DNA of 64,000 nucleotides from Streptomyces sp. DH41 (GCF_029813785.1 NZ_JARVKY010000012.1:124001-188000), one strand, 5' to 3'; shown: positions 17,688-26,482, counted from the stretch's first letter. Translations and numbers: made by a program. The notes: generated from the letters alone by a model not told the origin.

Positions 17688-19178
17688 TCAGGCGCCGACG
17701 AGCGGCGAGCCGGAGGGGGCTCGCAGGGGCGCGGCGAGTTCGGCCAGGGCGCGTTCCAGGTCGTGGAGGTGGGCCAACGCGGGCTCGGCGGCGCGCGGCC
17801 CGTCCGCGCGGGCGGGGAGGGGCCTGCCGCCGGTGAGTGCCTCGACCGCGGTTTCGACACGCCAGCAGGCGGCGGCCAGCCGGGCGTCGTGCGAGGCCTC
17901 CGGGTCGGCGGCGACGGCGACCAGGCCGCGGATCTCCCGGGCGCAGTCGTCGAGCAGGGCGAGTACGCGGCGGGCGCGCCGCTTGCGGCCGTACATCGGG
18001 TTCAGCGGGTGGACGAGCGGGGCGACCGACAGCCGTACCCGGCCGAGCATCTGTTCCAGTTCGGCCACGCGCGGCGCGGGGTCGGCGCCCTGGGTTCCGG
18101 CGAGGCGGGCGGCGGCCTCGGCGGTGCAGGCGTGGACGCAGCGCAGGGCGCGCTGGATCCAGGCGTCGGTGACGGCGTGCGTGGTGACGGGCAGCACGAA
18201 GAGCACGGCGAGCGCGGCGCCGAGCGCCCCGACGCCGGTCTCGGCGAGCCGCAGGGCGAGCAGGCCGGGGCTGAGGAAGTCCAGGAGGCCGTAGAGCAGC
18301 TCGGCGAGCACCGTCACGCAGAGCATCATCCAGGTGTAGGAGACCGCGGCGGTGTAGAAGATGCCGAAGACGCAGACGGCGGCGAGTACGGCCGTGGGCA
18401 CCGCGGATCCGGCGAGCGGGACGGCGATCAGGAAGCCGAGGCCGATGCCGACGACGGTGCCGAGGACCCGGCGGAAACCGCGGACCAGGGTGTCGCCGCG
18501 CGAGGTGGTGTTGACGAACACCCACCAGGTGGCGCCGACGGCCCAGTACCAGCGCTCGTCGGACACCAGTTGGCCCACGACCAGGGCGAAGCCGGCGCCC
18601 GCGGTGGCCTGGACGGCCTGGCGGGTGGTGATGCGGGCGAGTCCGGTGCCGGCGGGCGGTGCGAGGACGGCGGGCGGGGGCAGGCGGCGCTCGTAGCACC
18701 ACAGGCCGAAGCGCACCGCCGCGGCGGCGGCCACGGACAGCAGGACGGCGGCGAACATCTCGGGCAGCCGGTCCGTGGTCGCGTGCAGGAACTGGGCGAT
18801 GAAGAAGGTCATGAAGGCGAACACGCCGAGGCTGTGTCCACGCGGGCCCCAGCGCCTGGCGTACACGCCGGCGCCCACGACGGCGAGGAAGGTGAGGTCC
18901 CGGGCCACGGGGTGGTCGTGCAGGGCGGCCGCGGCGGTCAGCACGGGCAGTCCGGCGACCGGCAGCAGCGCGGTGGTGACCGCCTGCCCGCGCACGGTGG
19001 CGTCGGTGACGGTGAACAGCGCGAGCAGCGCGGCGAGCCCGCCGATGACGGCGCCCACGAGAGAGGTACCGGCCAGGCCGCAGACCACGACGGCCAGCCC
19101 GATGCCGAGGACGGCCCGCGCGGCGAACCGCAGCCGGGACCGTCCCGGATCCGGGCTCACGAACACCTTCTTCAGCAC
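17688..19178 (-). CDS. FUSC-family membrane protein (aromatic acid exporter-like)
   Basis: 496 aa, GTG start after a G-rich ribosome site. It has two blocks of about five or six hydrophobic helices each (residues about 15-155 and 190-330), with the FUSC hallmark GATWWVFVNTTSRGDTLVRGFRRVLGTVVGIGLG in the second block. A soluble C-terminal helical domain follows (residues about 335-496, including PLNPMYGRKRRARR). Related proteins export hydroxylated aromatic acids such as p-hydroxybenzoate. It is divergent from an Lrp-type regulator that may control it. Confidence 0.9.
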   Translation of the reverse strand: MLKKVFVSPDPGRSRLRFAARAVLGIGLAVVVCGLAGTSLVGAVIGGLAALLALFTVTDATVRGQAVTTALLPVAGLPVLTAAAALHDHPVARDLTFLAVVGAGVYARRWGPRGHSLGVFAFMTFFIAQFLHATTDRLPEMFAAVLLSVAAAAAVRFGLWCYERRLPPPAVLAPPAGTGLARITTRQAVQATAGAGFALVVGQLVSDERWYWAVGATWWVFVNTTSRGDTLVRGFRRVLGTVVGIGLGFLIAVPLAGSAVPTAVLAAVCVFGIFYTAAVSYTWMMLCVTVLAELLYGLLDFLSPGLLALRLAETGVGALGAALAVLFVLPVTTHAVTDAWIQRALRCVHACTAEAAARLAGTQGADPAPRVAELEQMLGRVRLSVAPLVHPLNPMYGRKRRARRVLALLDDCAREIRGLVAVAADPEASHDARLAAACWRVETAVEALTGGRPLPARADGPRAAEPALAHLHDLERALAELAAPLRAPSGSPLVGA

Positions 19179-19319
19179 TGATTACCGCCCCCTCGTATAC
19201 GGGCGCCCACGGGCCCCAGGTCACTGGCATGAAAAAGGCGCCGCGGGATCCGCAGCGCCATCGACCCCTCCATAGGAGCATCTCTTCCACCAGTGGCTCA
19301 ACAGGCCCGCGCTGCAGTG

Positions 19320-19373
19320 GGCCATTGGTATAGTCATCGCGATATTTCCACGGCCACCGAAGAGCCAATGGCC
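19320..19373. promoter_or_regulatory. Long-spaced inverted repeat, candidate Lrp/AsnC operator
   Basis: GGCCATTGG (19320-19328) and CCAATGGCC (19365-19373) form a perfect 9-bp inverted repeat with centres 45 bp apart, just before the Lrp-family start at 19393. TATAGT at 19329-19334 could be a -10 box. Such spacing suits octameric Lrp proteins that wrap DNA. Inference. Confidence 0.5.
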
Positions 19374-19392
19374 GACGAGGGGACCGGACGTC

Positions 19393-19869
19393 ATGGCCGT
19401 CGACGAACTCGACACCCGCATCCTGCGGCTGCTGCTGGAGCAGCCGCGCACCAGCGTCCGGGAGTACGCGCGCCTCCTCGGGGTCGCCCGCGGCACGCTC
19501 CAGGCCCGGCTCGACCGCCTGGAGCGGGACGGCGTGATCACCGGCACCGCCCCCTCCCTCTCCCCCGCCGCGCTGGGCCACCCGGTACTGGCCTTCGTGC
19601 ACATCGAGGTCACCCAGGGCCACCTGGACGAGGTGGGCGACGCGCTGGCGGCGGTCCCGGAGATCGTGGAGGCCTTCTCCATCACGGGCGGCGGCGACCT
19701 GCTGACCCGGGTGGTGGCACGCGACAACGCGCACCTGGAGGACGTGGTCCAGAAGCTGATCAGTCTGCCCGGGGTGGTTCGCACCCGCAGTGAGGTGGCG
19801 CTGCGCGAGCGCGTGCCGCACCGGCTGCTGCCCCTGGTGGAGTCGATCGGGCGCACGGCGCGAAAGTGA
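19393..19869 (+). CDS. Lrp/AsnC-family transcriptional regulator
   Basis: 158 aa, ATG at 19393. N-terminal winged HTH (LDTRILRLLLEQPRTSVREYARLLGVARGTLQARLDRLERDGVI in outline) followed by an AsnC/RAM ligand-binding domain: HPVLAFVHIEVTQGHLDEVG, EAFSITGGGDLLTRVVARDN and LPGVVRTRSEVAL. It should bind an amino acid or aromatic effector. Divergent from the FUSC exporter, a common arrangement for efflux control. A HAD phosphatase gene follows 28 bp downstream. Confidence 0.93.
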   Translation: MAVDELDTRILRLLLEQPRTSVREYARLLGVARGTLQARLDRLERDGVITGTAPSLSPAALGHPVLAFVHIEVTQGHLDEVGDALAAVPEIVEAFSITGGGDLLTRVVARDNAHLEDVVQKLISLPGVVRTRSEVALRERVPHRLLPLVESIGRTARK

Positions 19870-19897
19870 TCCCCGGCTCCTTGGCATCCTGGACCCC

Positions 19898-20593
19898 ATG
19901 AGCACTCTCGGCGGCATCTCGGTCATCTTCGATCTCGACGGAACGCTCGTGGACAGCGAGCCGAACTACTACGAGGCGGGCCGGCGGACCCTCGCCGAGT
20001 ACGGCGTACCGGACTTCACCTGGGCGGACCACGAGGGGTACGTGGGGATCAGCACCCAGGAGACGGTCGCCGACTGGAAGCGGCGGTACGGCCTGCGGGC
20101 CCCCGTGGAGGAGCTGCTCGCCGTCAAGAACCGCCACTATCTGGAGCTGGCCCGCACCTCCGCCCGCGCGTACCCGGAGATGCGCGCGTTCGTCGAACTC
20201 CTGGCGGCCGAGGGAGTGCCGCTGGCGGTGGCGTCGGGTTCGTCGCCCGGGGCCATCGAGACGATCCTGTCCCGCACCGGTCTGGACGCGTGGCTGCGCA
20301 CGGTCGTCTCGGCCGACGAGGTCGCGCGGGGCAAGCCGGCGCCCGACGTCTTCCTGGAGGCGGCGCGCCGGCTCGGCGCGGACCCGGCCGACTGCGTGGT
20401 CCTGGAGGACGCCGCCCCCGGGGCCGCCGCCGCGCACGCGGCCGGGATGCGCTGCATCGCGATCCCGTACGTCGCGGCCCAGGCCGACGCGCCCGAGTTC
20501 GCCACCGCCGGCCTGCTGGTGCGCGGCGGCCAGGAGGAGTTCACCGCGCGGGCGGCGTACGACTGGCTCGCGCGAGCGGTCCGGACCGCCTGA
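19898..20593 (+). CDS. HAD-superfamily phosphatase (beta-phosphoglucomutase-like)
   Basis: 231 aa, ATG at 19898. All HAD motifs are present: I, VIFDLDGTLVDSEP (two Asp); II, LAVASGSSPGAIE; III, the Lys in RGKPAPDVFLEAARRLG; IV, CVVLEDAAPGAAAA. A helical cap follows motif I (residues about 20-85). Likely a cytoplasmic phosphatase acting on sugar or other small phosphates. No substrate can be named. Confidence 0.92.
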   Translation: MSTLGGISVIFDLDGTLVDSEPNYYEAGRRTLAEYGVPDFTWADHEGYVGISTQETVADWKRRYGLRAPVEELLAVKNRHYLELARTSARAYPEMRAFVELLAAEGVPLAVASGSSPGAIETILSRTGLDAWLRTVVSADEVARGKPAPDVFLEAARRLGADPADCVVLEDAAPGAAAAHAAGMRCIAIPYVAAQADAPEFATAGLLVRGGQEEFTARAAYDWLARAVRTA

Positions 20594-20687
20594 CACGCCC
20601 GCCGACCGCACTCGTCGGGACCGCCCGACCCGCCCCCTGGCCGTACTCGCCGGACCGCCTGACACGCGCTCTGGCCGTACTCGTCGG
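20585..20687. repeat. Three-copy degenerate 34-bp tandem repeat
   Basis: Units 20585-20619, 20620-20653 and 20654-20687 all start ACCGCCYGACMCGC and end with a (T/C)RCTCGYCGG motif. The first unit includes the last codons and stop of the HAD gene, so the array looks like duplications of that gene's 3' end. Confidence 0.75.
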
Positions 20688-20692
20688 TAGCG

Positions 20693-20748
20693 TTGACGCC
20701 CCCCTGCCTCCTGCCTATCTTCTGGGCGACCTTCCGAACAGCGTTCGG
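20693..20748 (+). promoter_or_regulatory. Promoter and operator-like palindrome for the GH127-like gene
   Basis: TTGACG (20693-20698) and TATCTT (20716-20721) are exactly 17 bp apart. Just after the predicted start lies the perfect inverted repeat CCGAAC-AGC-GTTCGG (20734-20748), followed by TATTTCGAA. A sugar-responsive repressor is likely to bind there; its identity is not visible. Confidence 0.6.
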
Positions 20749-20772
20749 TATTTCGAATGAATCGAGGAGCAC

Positions 20773-23601
20773 ATGGCAGCGCCCCTCTCCCGGCGGAGCC
20801 TTCTGCTGGCCACGGCGGTCGTCGCGGGAACGCCCGCGGTCTCGTACGCGGCGAGCGGCGGGCCCGGCGCCGCGCCGCAGGCCCCCTCCGCGCTCGCGGG
20901 CCCCGCGGCACCGGCTGCCTGGTCCGTGCGGCCGTTCGGGCTGGAGGACGTGACGCTCGGCCGGGGTGTCTTCGCCGACAGACGACGGCTGATGCTGGAC
21001 CACGCCCGCGGCTACGACGTGAACCGGCTGCTCCAGGTCTTCCGCGCCAACGCCGGTCTCCCCACCCTCGGGGCCGTCGCCCCCGGCGGCTGGGAGGGAC
21101 TGGACGGCGAGGCCAACGGCAACCTCCGCGGTCACTACACCGGCCACTTCCTGACCATGCTGTCCCAGGCGTACCGCAGCACCGGGGAACGGGTCTTCGC
21201 CGAGCGGACCGGCACCATGGTCGGCGCGCTGACCGAGGTGCGCGAGGCCCTGCGCCACGACCCGGCCGTGCTGAGCACGGAGGGCCGCTTCGGCGCCGCC
21301 GCCGAGAACGTGCGCGGCTCCCACCAGTACGTCGACCTCCCCGCCGGCGTCCTCGGCGACACCTCGGCGATCACGCTGGCCGCCTGGGTGAAGCCCACCC
21401 ACGACGGCGACTGGGCCCGCGTCCTCGACTTCGGCGACGACACGAACCGCTACCTCTACCTCGCCGCCCGCAACGCCGACGGCGTGCCGCGCTTCGCCAT
21501 CACCGACAGCGGCGCCGCGGGCGAGCAGGGCATCGACGGCACGGCCCTGCTGCCTCTGGGCGAGTGGAGCCACCTGGCCGTGACCCTCGCGGACGGCACG
21601 GGCACCCTCTACGTCGACGGCACCGCCGTGGCGCGGAACACGGCCATGACCCTGACCCCGGCGGTCCTCGGCCCCCTCGCCCACCACTGGCTCGGCCGCT
21701 CGCACTACCCCGCCGACCCCGTCTTCGCGGGCGCCTTCGAGGAGTTCAACGTCTGGTCACGCGCCCTGAGCGCCGCCGAGATGGGCGCGCTGCGGGAGAA
21801 CCGCGCCGCCGACACACCGGCCGGCCGGGGCGACCTGGCGTCGTACGCCTTCGACGAGACCGCCGGCGGGACGTTCGCGGACTCCTCCGACCGGGGCCTG
21901 ACGGCCACGCTGCGCCGCACCTGGGGCGGGCCCAGCCACCCCGGGTTCCTCGCGGCGTATCCGGAGACGCAGTTCATCGAGCTGGAGTCGATGACCGGCA
22001 GCGACTACACCAAGGTCTGGGCGCCGTACTACACGGCGCACAAGATCCTCAGGGGCCTGCTCGACGCCCACCTCGCCAGCGGCGACGACCGGGCGCTGGA
22101 CCTCGCGTCCGGCATGTGCGACTGGATGTACGCGCGGCTGTCCGCCCTGCCCGCGGCCACGCTTCAGCGGATGTGGGGCATCTTCTCCAGTGGGGAGTTC
22201 GGCGGCATCGTCGAGGCGATCTGCGACCTGCACGCGGTCACCGGCGAGGCTGACCATCTCGCGCTGGCCCGGCTGTTCGACCTCGACCGGCTGATCGACG
22301 CCTGCGCCGAGAACACCGACGTCCTCGACGGCCTGCACGCCAACCAGCACATACCGATCTTCACCGGCCTGGTACGCCTGTACGACGAGACGGGCGAGGA
22401 GCGCTACCTCACCGCGGCGAGGAACTTCTGGGGCATGGTCGTGCCCCACCGCATGTACGCCATCGGCGGCACCAGCACCGGTGAGTTCTGGAAGGCACGG
22501 GACGTGATCGCGGGCACGATCAGTGCCACCACGGCCGAGAGCTGCTGCGCCTACAACCTGCTCAAGCTGAGCCGGACCCTGTTCTTCCACGACCAGGACC
22601 CGGCGTACATGGACTACTACGAGCGGGCCCTGTACAACCAGGTGCTCGGCTCCAAACAGGACCGGCCGGATGCGGAGAAGCCGCTCGTCACCTACTTCAT
22701 CGGGCTGACGCCCGGCCATGTGCGCGACTACACGCCCAAGCAGGGCACGACCTGCTGCGAGGGCACCGGCCTGGAGAGCGCCACCAAGTACCAGGACTCG
22801 GTGTACTTCGCCGCAGCCGACGGCAGCGCCCTGTACGTCAACCTCTACAGCCGCTCCACCCTGACCTGGGCCGAGCGGGGCGTCACCGTCACGCAGACCA
22901 CGGACTATCCCCGGGAACAGGGCAGCACCCTCACCTTCGGCGGCGGCCGTGCCGCCTTCGCGCTGCGGCTGCGGGTACCGTCGTGGGCCACGGCGGGGTT
23001 CCGCGTCACCGTCAACGGGCGCGCCGTACCGGGGACTCCGACGCCCGGCAGCTACTTCACCGTGTCCCGGACCTGGCGCCGGGGCGACACCGTGCGGGTC
23101 CGGGTGCCCTTCCGGCTGCGGGTGGAGAAGGCACTCGACGACCCGTCGCTGCAGGCGCTGTTCTACGGTCCGGTCAACCTGGTCGGCCGTGATCCGTCCA
23201 CCGACCTCCTGGAGTGCGGGCTGTACCGCGACGCGGGTCTCTCCGGCGACCTGCTGCCCACGCTCACGCCCGTGCCCGGCAAGCCGCTCCACTACACGCT
23301 GGACGGCACCGAGTGGGCGCCGTTCGCCGAGGGGACCGAGGATCCGACGCACGCCTACTTCCGCCGCTCGGAACCCCGGGTGGTCCTCGGCGGCACCGAC
23401 TCGGGCGTCGCCAACCCGGCGAAGGACGACGGCACCACCCTGCTCGACGAGATCTGGGCGGCGGCCCCGTTCCGTGACAAGGGCGCACTGGTGACGCACG
23501 TGCGTTCCACGGTGGACGCGTGGGTGGAGGCCGGGCTGCTCGGGGACGACAAGGGCGAACAGGTGGTGCGGACCGCGCGGAAGGCGTCTTACGCGGACTG
23601 A
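20773..23601 (+). CDS. Tat-exported GH127-like glycoside hydrolase with inserted LamG/concanavalin-type domain
   Basis: 942 aa, ATG after GAGGAG. Twin-arginine signal SRRSLLLATAVVAG, then mature enzyme. The beta-L-arabinofuranosidase (GH127/DUF1680) core starts about residue 55 (LGRGVFADRRRLMLDHARGYDVNRLLQVFRAN in outline) and has FWKARDVIAG, TAESCCAYNLLKLSR and TTCCEGTGLES, the Glu and Cys residues that in this clan form the catalytic Cys with its zinc site. Residues about 175-385 are a LamG-like jelly-roll inserted in the catalytic helices. It probably removes arabinose or related sugars from plant polymers outside the cell. Confidence 0.87.
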   Translation: MAAPLSRRSLLLATAVVAGTPAVSYAASGGPGAAPQAPSALAGPAAPAAWSVRPFGLEDVTLGRGVFADRRRLMLDHARGYDVNRLLQVFRANAGLPTLGAVAPGGWEGLDGEANGNLRGHYTGHFLTMLSQAYRSTGERVFAERTGTMVGALTEVREALRHDPAVLSTEGRFGAAAENVRGSHQYVDLPAGVLGDTSAITLAAWVKPTHDGDWARVLDFGDDTNRYLYLAARNADGVPRFAITDSGAAGEQGIDGTALLPLGEWSHLAVTLADGTGTLYVDGTAVARNTAMTLTPAVLGPLAHHWLGRSHYPADPVFAGAFEEFNVWSRALSAAEMGALRENRAADTPAGRGDLASYAFDETAGGTFADSSDRGLTATLRRTWGGPSHPGFLAAYPETQFIELESMTGSDYTKVWAPYYTAHKILRGLLDAHLASGDDRALDLASGMCDWMYARLSALPAATLQRMWGIFSSGEFGGIVEAICDLHAVTGEADHLALARLFDLDRLIDACAENTDVLDGLHANQHIPIFTGLVRLYDETGEERYLTAARNFWGMVVPHRMYAIGGTSTGEFWKARDVIAGTISATTAESCCAYNLLKLSRTLFFHDQDPAYMDYYERALYNQVLGSKQDRPDAEKPLVTYFIGLTPGHVRDYTPKQGTTCCEGTGLESATKYQDSVYFAAADGSALYVNLYSRSTLTWAERGVTVTQTTDYPREQGSTLTFGGGRAAFALRLRVPSWATAGFRVTVNGRAVPGTPTPGSYFTVSRTWRRGDTVRVRVPFRLRVEKALDDPSLQALFYGPVNLVGRDPSTDLLECGLYRDAGLSGDLLPTLTPVPGKPLHYTLDGTEWAPFAEGTEDPTHAYFRRSEPRVVLGGTDSGVANPAKDDGTTLLDEIWAAAPFRDKGALVTHVRSTVDAWVEAGLLGDDKGEQVVRTARKASYAD

Positions 23602-23634
23602 CGGCGCGGTGGGTCTTCCACCCACGGCAGTCCT

Positions 23635-23706
23635 ACCCGCGGAAGTCCACGCGGAAGTCCTGCCCGCGGAAGTTCTTACTCGAGGAAGTTTTTGCTCGCG
23701 GAGGTG
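23635..23706. repeat. Five-copy short tandem repeat upstream of the DUF4142 gene
   Basis: GCGGAAGT or close variants occur at 23639, 23651, 23666, 23682 and 23698, embedded in units of 12-16 bp. The array lies between the GH127-like stop and the DUF4142 start. Confidence 0.7.
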
Positions 23707-23770
23707 ATCGGTTCGCCGCCCGCATCCGTACCTCCTGGTGTCCGAGCCTGTCTTCGCCCCAGGAGGCACG

Positions 23771-24511
23771 ATGCGCATCACGCGCACCACGGCAGGGACC
23801 GCCTTCGTGGGCGGTGCCCTGGTCCTCACCCTCACCGCGCTCGCCTACCCGACCATGCTCGGAGTGCGGAACACGGTCAGTACCCAGGACCGCGTCATCA
23901 CCAACACGGTGTTCGGGCCGCTCACCGAGGCGGACCGGGACTTCGTGGTGAAGGTCCGTGCCGCCGGGCTGTGGGAACACCCCCTGGGGCTGATGGCCAT
24001 GGAGCGGGGCTCGACACCGGAGATGAAGGAGGCCGGCGAGCACCTGGTCGTCGGGCACGCCCGGCTGGACGCGACCTGCCGCAGGATCGCGCCCGAGCTG
24101 GGCGTCACCCTGCCCAACCTGGCCTCTCCCCAGCAGCAGCAGTTCGTGTCGACCGTGGACGGGGCGACGGGCAAGCAGTTCGACACCACCGCGGTCAACA
24201 TCATGCGCATCACGCACGGCCAGATCTTCCCGGTGATCGCCAAGGTCCGCGCCAACACCAAGAACTCCCTGGTGCGTCAGCTGGCCGACCAGGCCAACGA
24301 CACCGTGCTGGACCACATCACCGTGCTGGAGAAGACCGGCCTGGTCAACTTCGACCAGGTCAACTTCCAGCAGTCGGCCCCGCCGGACCTGCCCAAGGCG
24401 CAGCTCACACCGCCGGCGCCGCAGCCGGGTGAGCCGGTGCTCTCGCTCACCGCGCCGCCCGGGCTGGAGGTCAACACCTCGGCGCCGACGCCCAGTCCGA
24501 CGGTCCGCTGA
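23771..24511 (+). CDS. DUF4142-family exported protein
   Basis: 246 aa, ATG with AGGAGG at 23761-23766. N-terminal hydrophobic signal or anchor (residues about 8-28). A DUF4142 four-helix bundle follows: FGPLTEADRDFVVKVRAAGLWEHPLG, EAGEHLVVGHARLDATCRRIAPELG and DQANDTVLDHITVLEKTGLV. The C-terminus is Pro/Ser/Thr-rich, typical of extracellular linkers. Family proteins resemble ferritin-like bundles; function unknown. Confidence 0.87.
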   Translation: MRITRTTAGTAFVGGALVLTLTALAYPTMLGVRNTVSTQDRVITNTVFGPLTEADRDFVVKVRAAGLWEHPLGLMAMERGSTPEMKEAGEHLVVGHARLDATCRRIAPELGVTLPNLASPQQQQFVSTVDGATGKQFDTTAVNIMRITHGQIFPVIAKVRANTKNSLVRQLADQANDTVLDHITVLEKTGLVNFDQVNFQQSAPPDLPKAQLTPPAPQPGEPVLSLTAPPGLEVNTSAPTPSPTVR

Positions 24512-24513
24512 CC

Positions 24514-24543
24514 GACACGAGGGAGCGTGGCGTCGCCCGTGTC
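24514..24543. terminator. Probable convergent terminator
   Basis: GACACG(A)GGG pairs with CCCGTGTC across a short loop, between the DUF4142 stop and the end of the LysR-like gene. One bulged base makes this a moderate call. Confidence 0.45.
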
Positions 24544-25387
24544 AACCGCGGCGGGGCTTGCCGCGCCCGCCGCCGCCCTTGGTGCCGCCGCTCTTGCCGC
24601 CGCTCCTGACGTTGCCCCTGCTGCCGCCCTTGGCGGCGCTCCTGGTTCCGCCCTTGGCGCCGCTCTTGCCGTTGCCGACGGTGCCGCGCCGCGCGCCGCC
24701 GGTCTGCTTCCCGGCCCCCGGCCTGCCCCGCGCGGCCGATTCGGTGCGCTCGCCCTTCGCCGGGGCGGGGGCGGGCTGCCGGCCCCGGGTGCTGTTGACG
24801 GTCCGGCCTCGGACGATGCCGATGAAGTCCTCCACCCGGTCCGTGTGCGCGTCCTCGGGCCAGGCCAGGGCCACGCCCGACTCGGGGGCGTCCGTGACCG
24901 TCCGGTACGTGAGGTCCTTGCGGTGGTGCAGCCGCGCCAGCGACAGGGGCACGAGGAGCACGCCGATCCCGGCCGCCACCAGCTCGACGGCGTCCGCCGT
25001 GGTGGCCGGACGTTCGAGTGCGGGCCGGCCCGGCAGCCGCTCCCAGCCGAGGACGTCGTCCAAGGGGTGCAGCACGATCTCGTCGGCCAGGTCCTCGACG
25101 GCCACCTCGTCGGCCGCGGTGACCAGGTGGTCCTTGGGGATCACCACGACCGTGGTCTCGGTGTAGAGCGGGATCGCGCTGAGAGCGCTCCGGTCCACGG
25201 GCAGCCGCACCAGCCCCGCGTCGGCGTCGCCGCCCAGCAGCACGCCGCCCGCCTCGGCGGGGGCGACCTGGGTCAGGGACAGCGGGACGCCGGGCAGCCG
25301 CTCGTTCCAGATGCGCACCCATTTGTCGGGCGTCACCCCCGGGACGTACGCGAGCCGGAACGAGGGGGATTCTTCCGAGCCTGTCAC
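24542..25387 (-). CDS. LysR-type substrate-binding domain protein lacking the HTH, with Gly/Arg/Lys-rich tail
   Basis: 281 aa. Residues about 8-190 match the LysR effector-binding fold (FRLAYVPGVTPDKWVRIWNE, LPVDRSALSAIPLYTET, IPKDHLV, TTADAVELVAAGIGVLLVPLS), but no winged helix precedes it. Residues about 195-281 are a low-complexity tail of repeated GKSG/GGTR/KGG units, strongly basic. Such tails often bind nucleic acid or phosphate polymers. It is divergent from a DUF5997 gene, its usual neighbour in Streptomyces. Confidence 0.85.
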   Translation of the reverse strand: MTGSEESPSFRLAYVPGVTPDKWVRIWNERLPGVPLSLTQVAPAEAGGVLLGGDADAGLVRLPVDRSALSAIPLYTETTVVVIPKDHLVTAADEVAVEDLADEIVLHPLDDVLGWERLPGRPALERPATTADAVELVAAGIGVLLVPLSLARLHHRKDLTYRTVTDAPESGVALAWPEDAHTDRVEDFIGIVRGRTVNSTRGRQPAPAPAKGERTESAARGRPGAGKQTGGARRGTVGNGKSGAKGGTRSAAKGGSRGNVRSGGKSGGTKGGGGRGKPRRG

Positions 25388-25522
25388 CCGGCCAGGTTAC
25401 CGGGCGTGGGCAGGGACGGCGGTCACCAGGCACGGCCGGGAACCGCGGTCACCGCGCGTAGCCGGCGGTCACGCTCCCGGGCGTGGTCGGCGGTCGCGCA
25501 GACGCTCGATACCCTTGACACC

Positions 25523-25930
25523 ATGACGTCGCACCAGAACACCCAGACCATGAAGCCCGCGACCGCGGCGAAGAAGCTGGGTGTGTACCTCGAGGCCACA
25601 CCCGCCGAGTTCCGGGAGGGCGTCGTCACGCGCGCCGAGCTGAACGCGCTCCAGACGGACCCGCCCGCGTGGCTGCGGGACCTGCGGCGCGACGGCCCGC
25701 ACCCGCGGCCGGTGGTCGCGTCCAAGCTCGGTGTCTCCATCGCGGGTCTGCACCGGGGCGGGGTCGCGGAACCGCTCACCACGGAGCAGATCGAGGCGCT
25801 GAAGCAGGAGCGCCCCGAGTGGCTGGAGCGGGAGCAGGCCGTCCAGGCCGACGTGCGCAAGGAGGCGGCTCGCGTGAAGGAGCTGCACGCCGAGCGCGCG
25901 CAGCGGGCCGAAAGCGCCGAGCGCGACTGA
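25523..25930 (+). CDS. DUF5997-family protein
   Basis: 135 aa, ATG at 25523. Sequence MKPATAAKKLGVYLEATPAEFREGVVTRAELNAL in outline, then PPAWLRDLRRDGPHPRPVVASKLGVSIAGL and a long charged helix (residues about 100-135). The two KLGV modules look like small HTH-type units. No ribosome site; GATACC 10 nt upstream suggests a leaderless transcript. Function unknown; the conserved pairing with the LysR-like gene suggests a joint role. Confidence 0.85.
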   Translation: MTSHQNTQTMKPATAAKKLGVYLEATPAEFREGVVTRAELNALQTDPPAWLRDLRRDGPHPRPVVASKLGVSIAGLHRGGVAEPLTTEQIEALKQERPEWLEREQAVQADVRKEAARVKELHAERAQRAESAERD

Positions 25931-25991
25931 CGCTCACTCCTGGCCTTCCGCCCGGTCACGCGCTCACTCCTCGGCCTTCTGCTCCGTCACG
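25931..25991. repeat. Two-copy 30/31-bp tandem duplication at the DUF1360 3' end
   Basis: 25931-25960 and 25961-25991 share CGCTCACTCCT-GGCCTTC-GCYC-GTCACG. The second copy contains the last codons and stop of the DUF1360 gene, so the first is a duplicated gene end. Confidence 0.75.
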
Positions 25992-26482
25992 CTCCACGCG
26001 TACTGCAGCCAGTCCGACAGCACTACGGCGCTCAGGCCCGCGCACAGCAGCCGGGCGGCCCGGGGCGCGACGGCGTAGCCGCCGACGAGCCCGCCGGCCA
26101 CCCAGGTGGAGGTGCAGAACGGGCAGGACACCAGGTCTCCGACGGCACGGCGCAGGCCGCTGCCGCGCGGCGCGTCCATCACCTCGTTGGCGTTGCTCTC
26201 ACGCTCGCGTTGGGTGAACGGCGCCCGCAGGAAACTGGTGACCTTGTCCTTGGTCAGCAGTCGGGACACCTTGAACGTCGCCGTTCCCAGCAGGGCCACG
26301 TCCCAGGCCGGGACGGTGTCCGGCAGTCGCAGCCCGCGGCGCCACGCGATCGCGGCGAACGTTCCGGCTCCCGCCACGAAGGTCGTCGCGAGTGCCATGT
26401 ATCCGCCGAGGGGGGTGTCGCCCTCTTCGTCGTAGCGTTCGCCGGAGCGCCACGCGTCGTGGTGCTGCTCGCCGTCCGTCAT
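25964..26482 (-). CDS. DUF1360-family membrane protein
   Basis: 172 aa, ATG preceded by GGAGG. About three hydrophobic segments: GYMALATTFVAGAGTFAAIAW, WVAGGLVGGYAVA and the AARLLCAGLSAVVLSDWLQYAW region. The family signature TATFKVSRLLTKDKVTSFLRAPF and the cysteine pair in SCPFCTSTW are present. DUF1360 proteins occur in spore-forming and actinomycete genomes; function unknown. Confidence 0.88.
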   Translation of the reverse strand: MTDGEQHHDAWRSGERYDEEGDTPLGGYMALATTFVAGAGTFAAIAWRRGLRLPDTVPAWDVALLGTATFKVSRLLTKDKVTSFLRAPFTQRERESNANEVMDAPRGSGLRRAVGDLVSCPFCTSTWVAGGLVGGYAVAPRAARLLCAGLSAVVLSDWLQYAWSVTEQKAEE

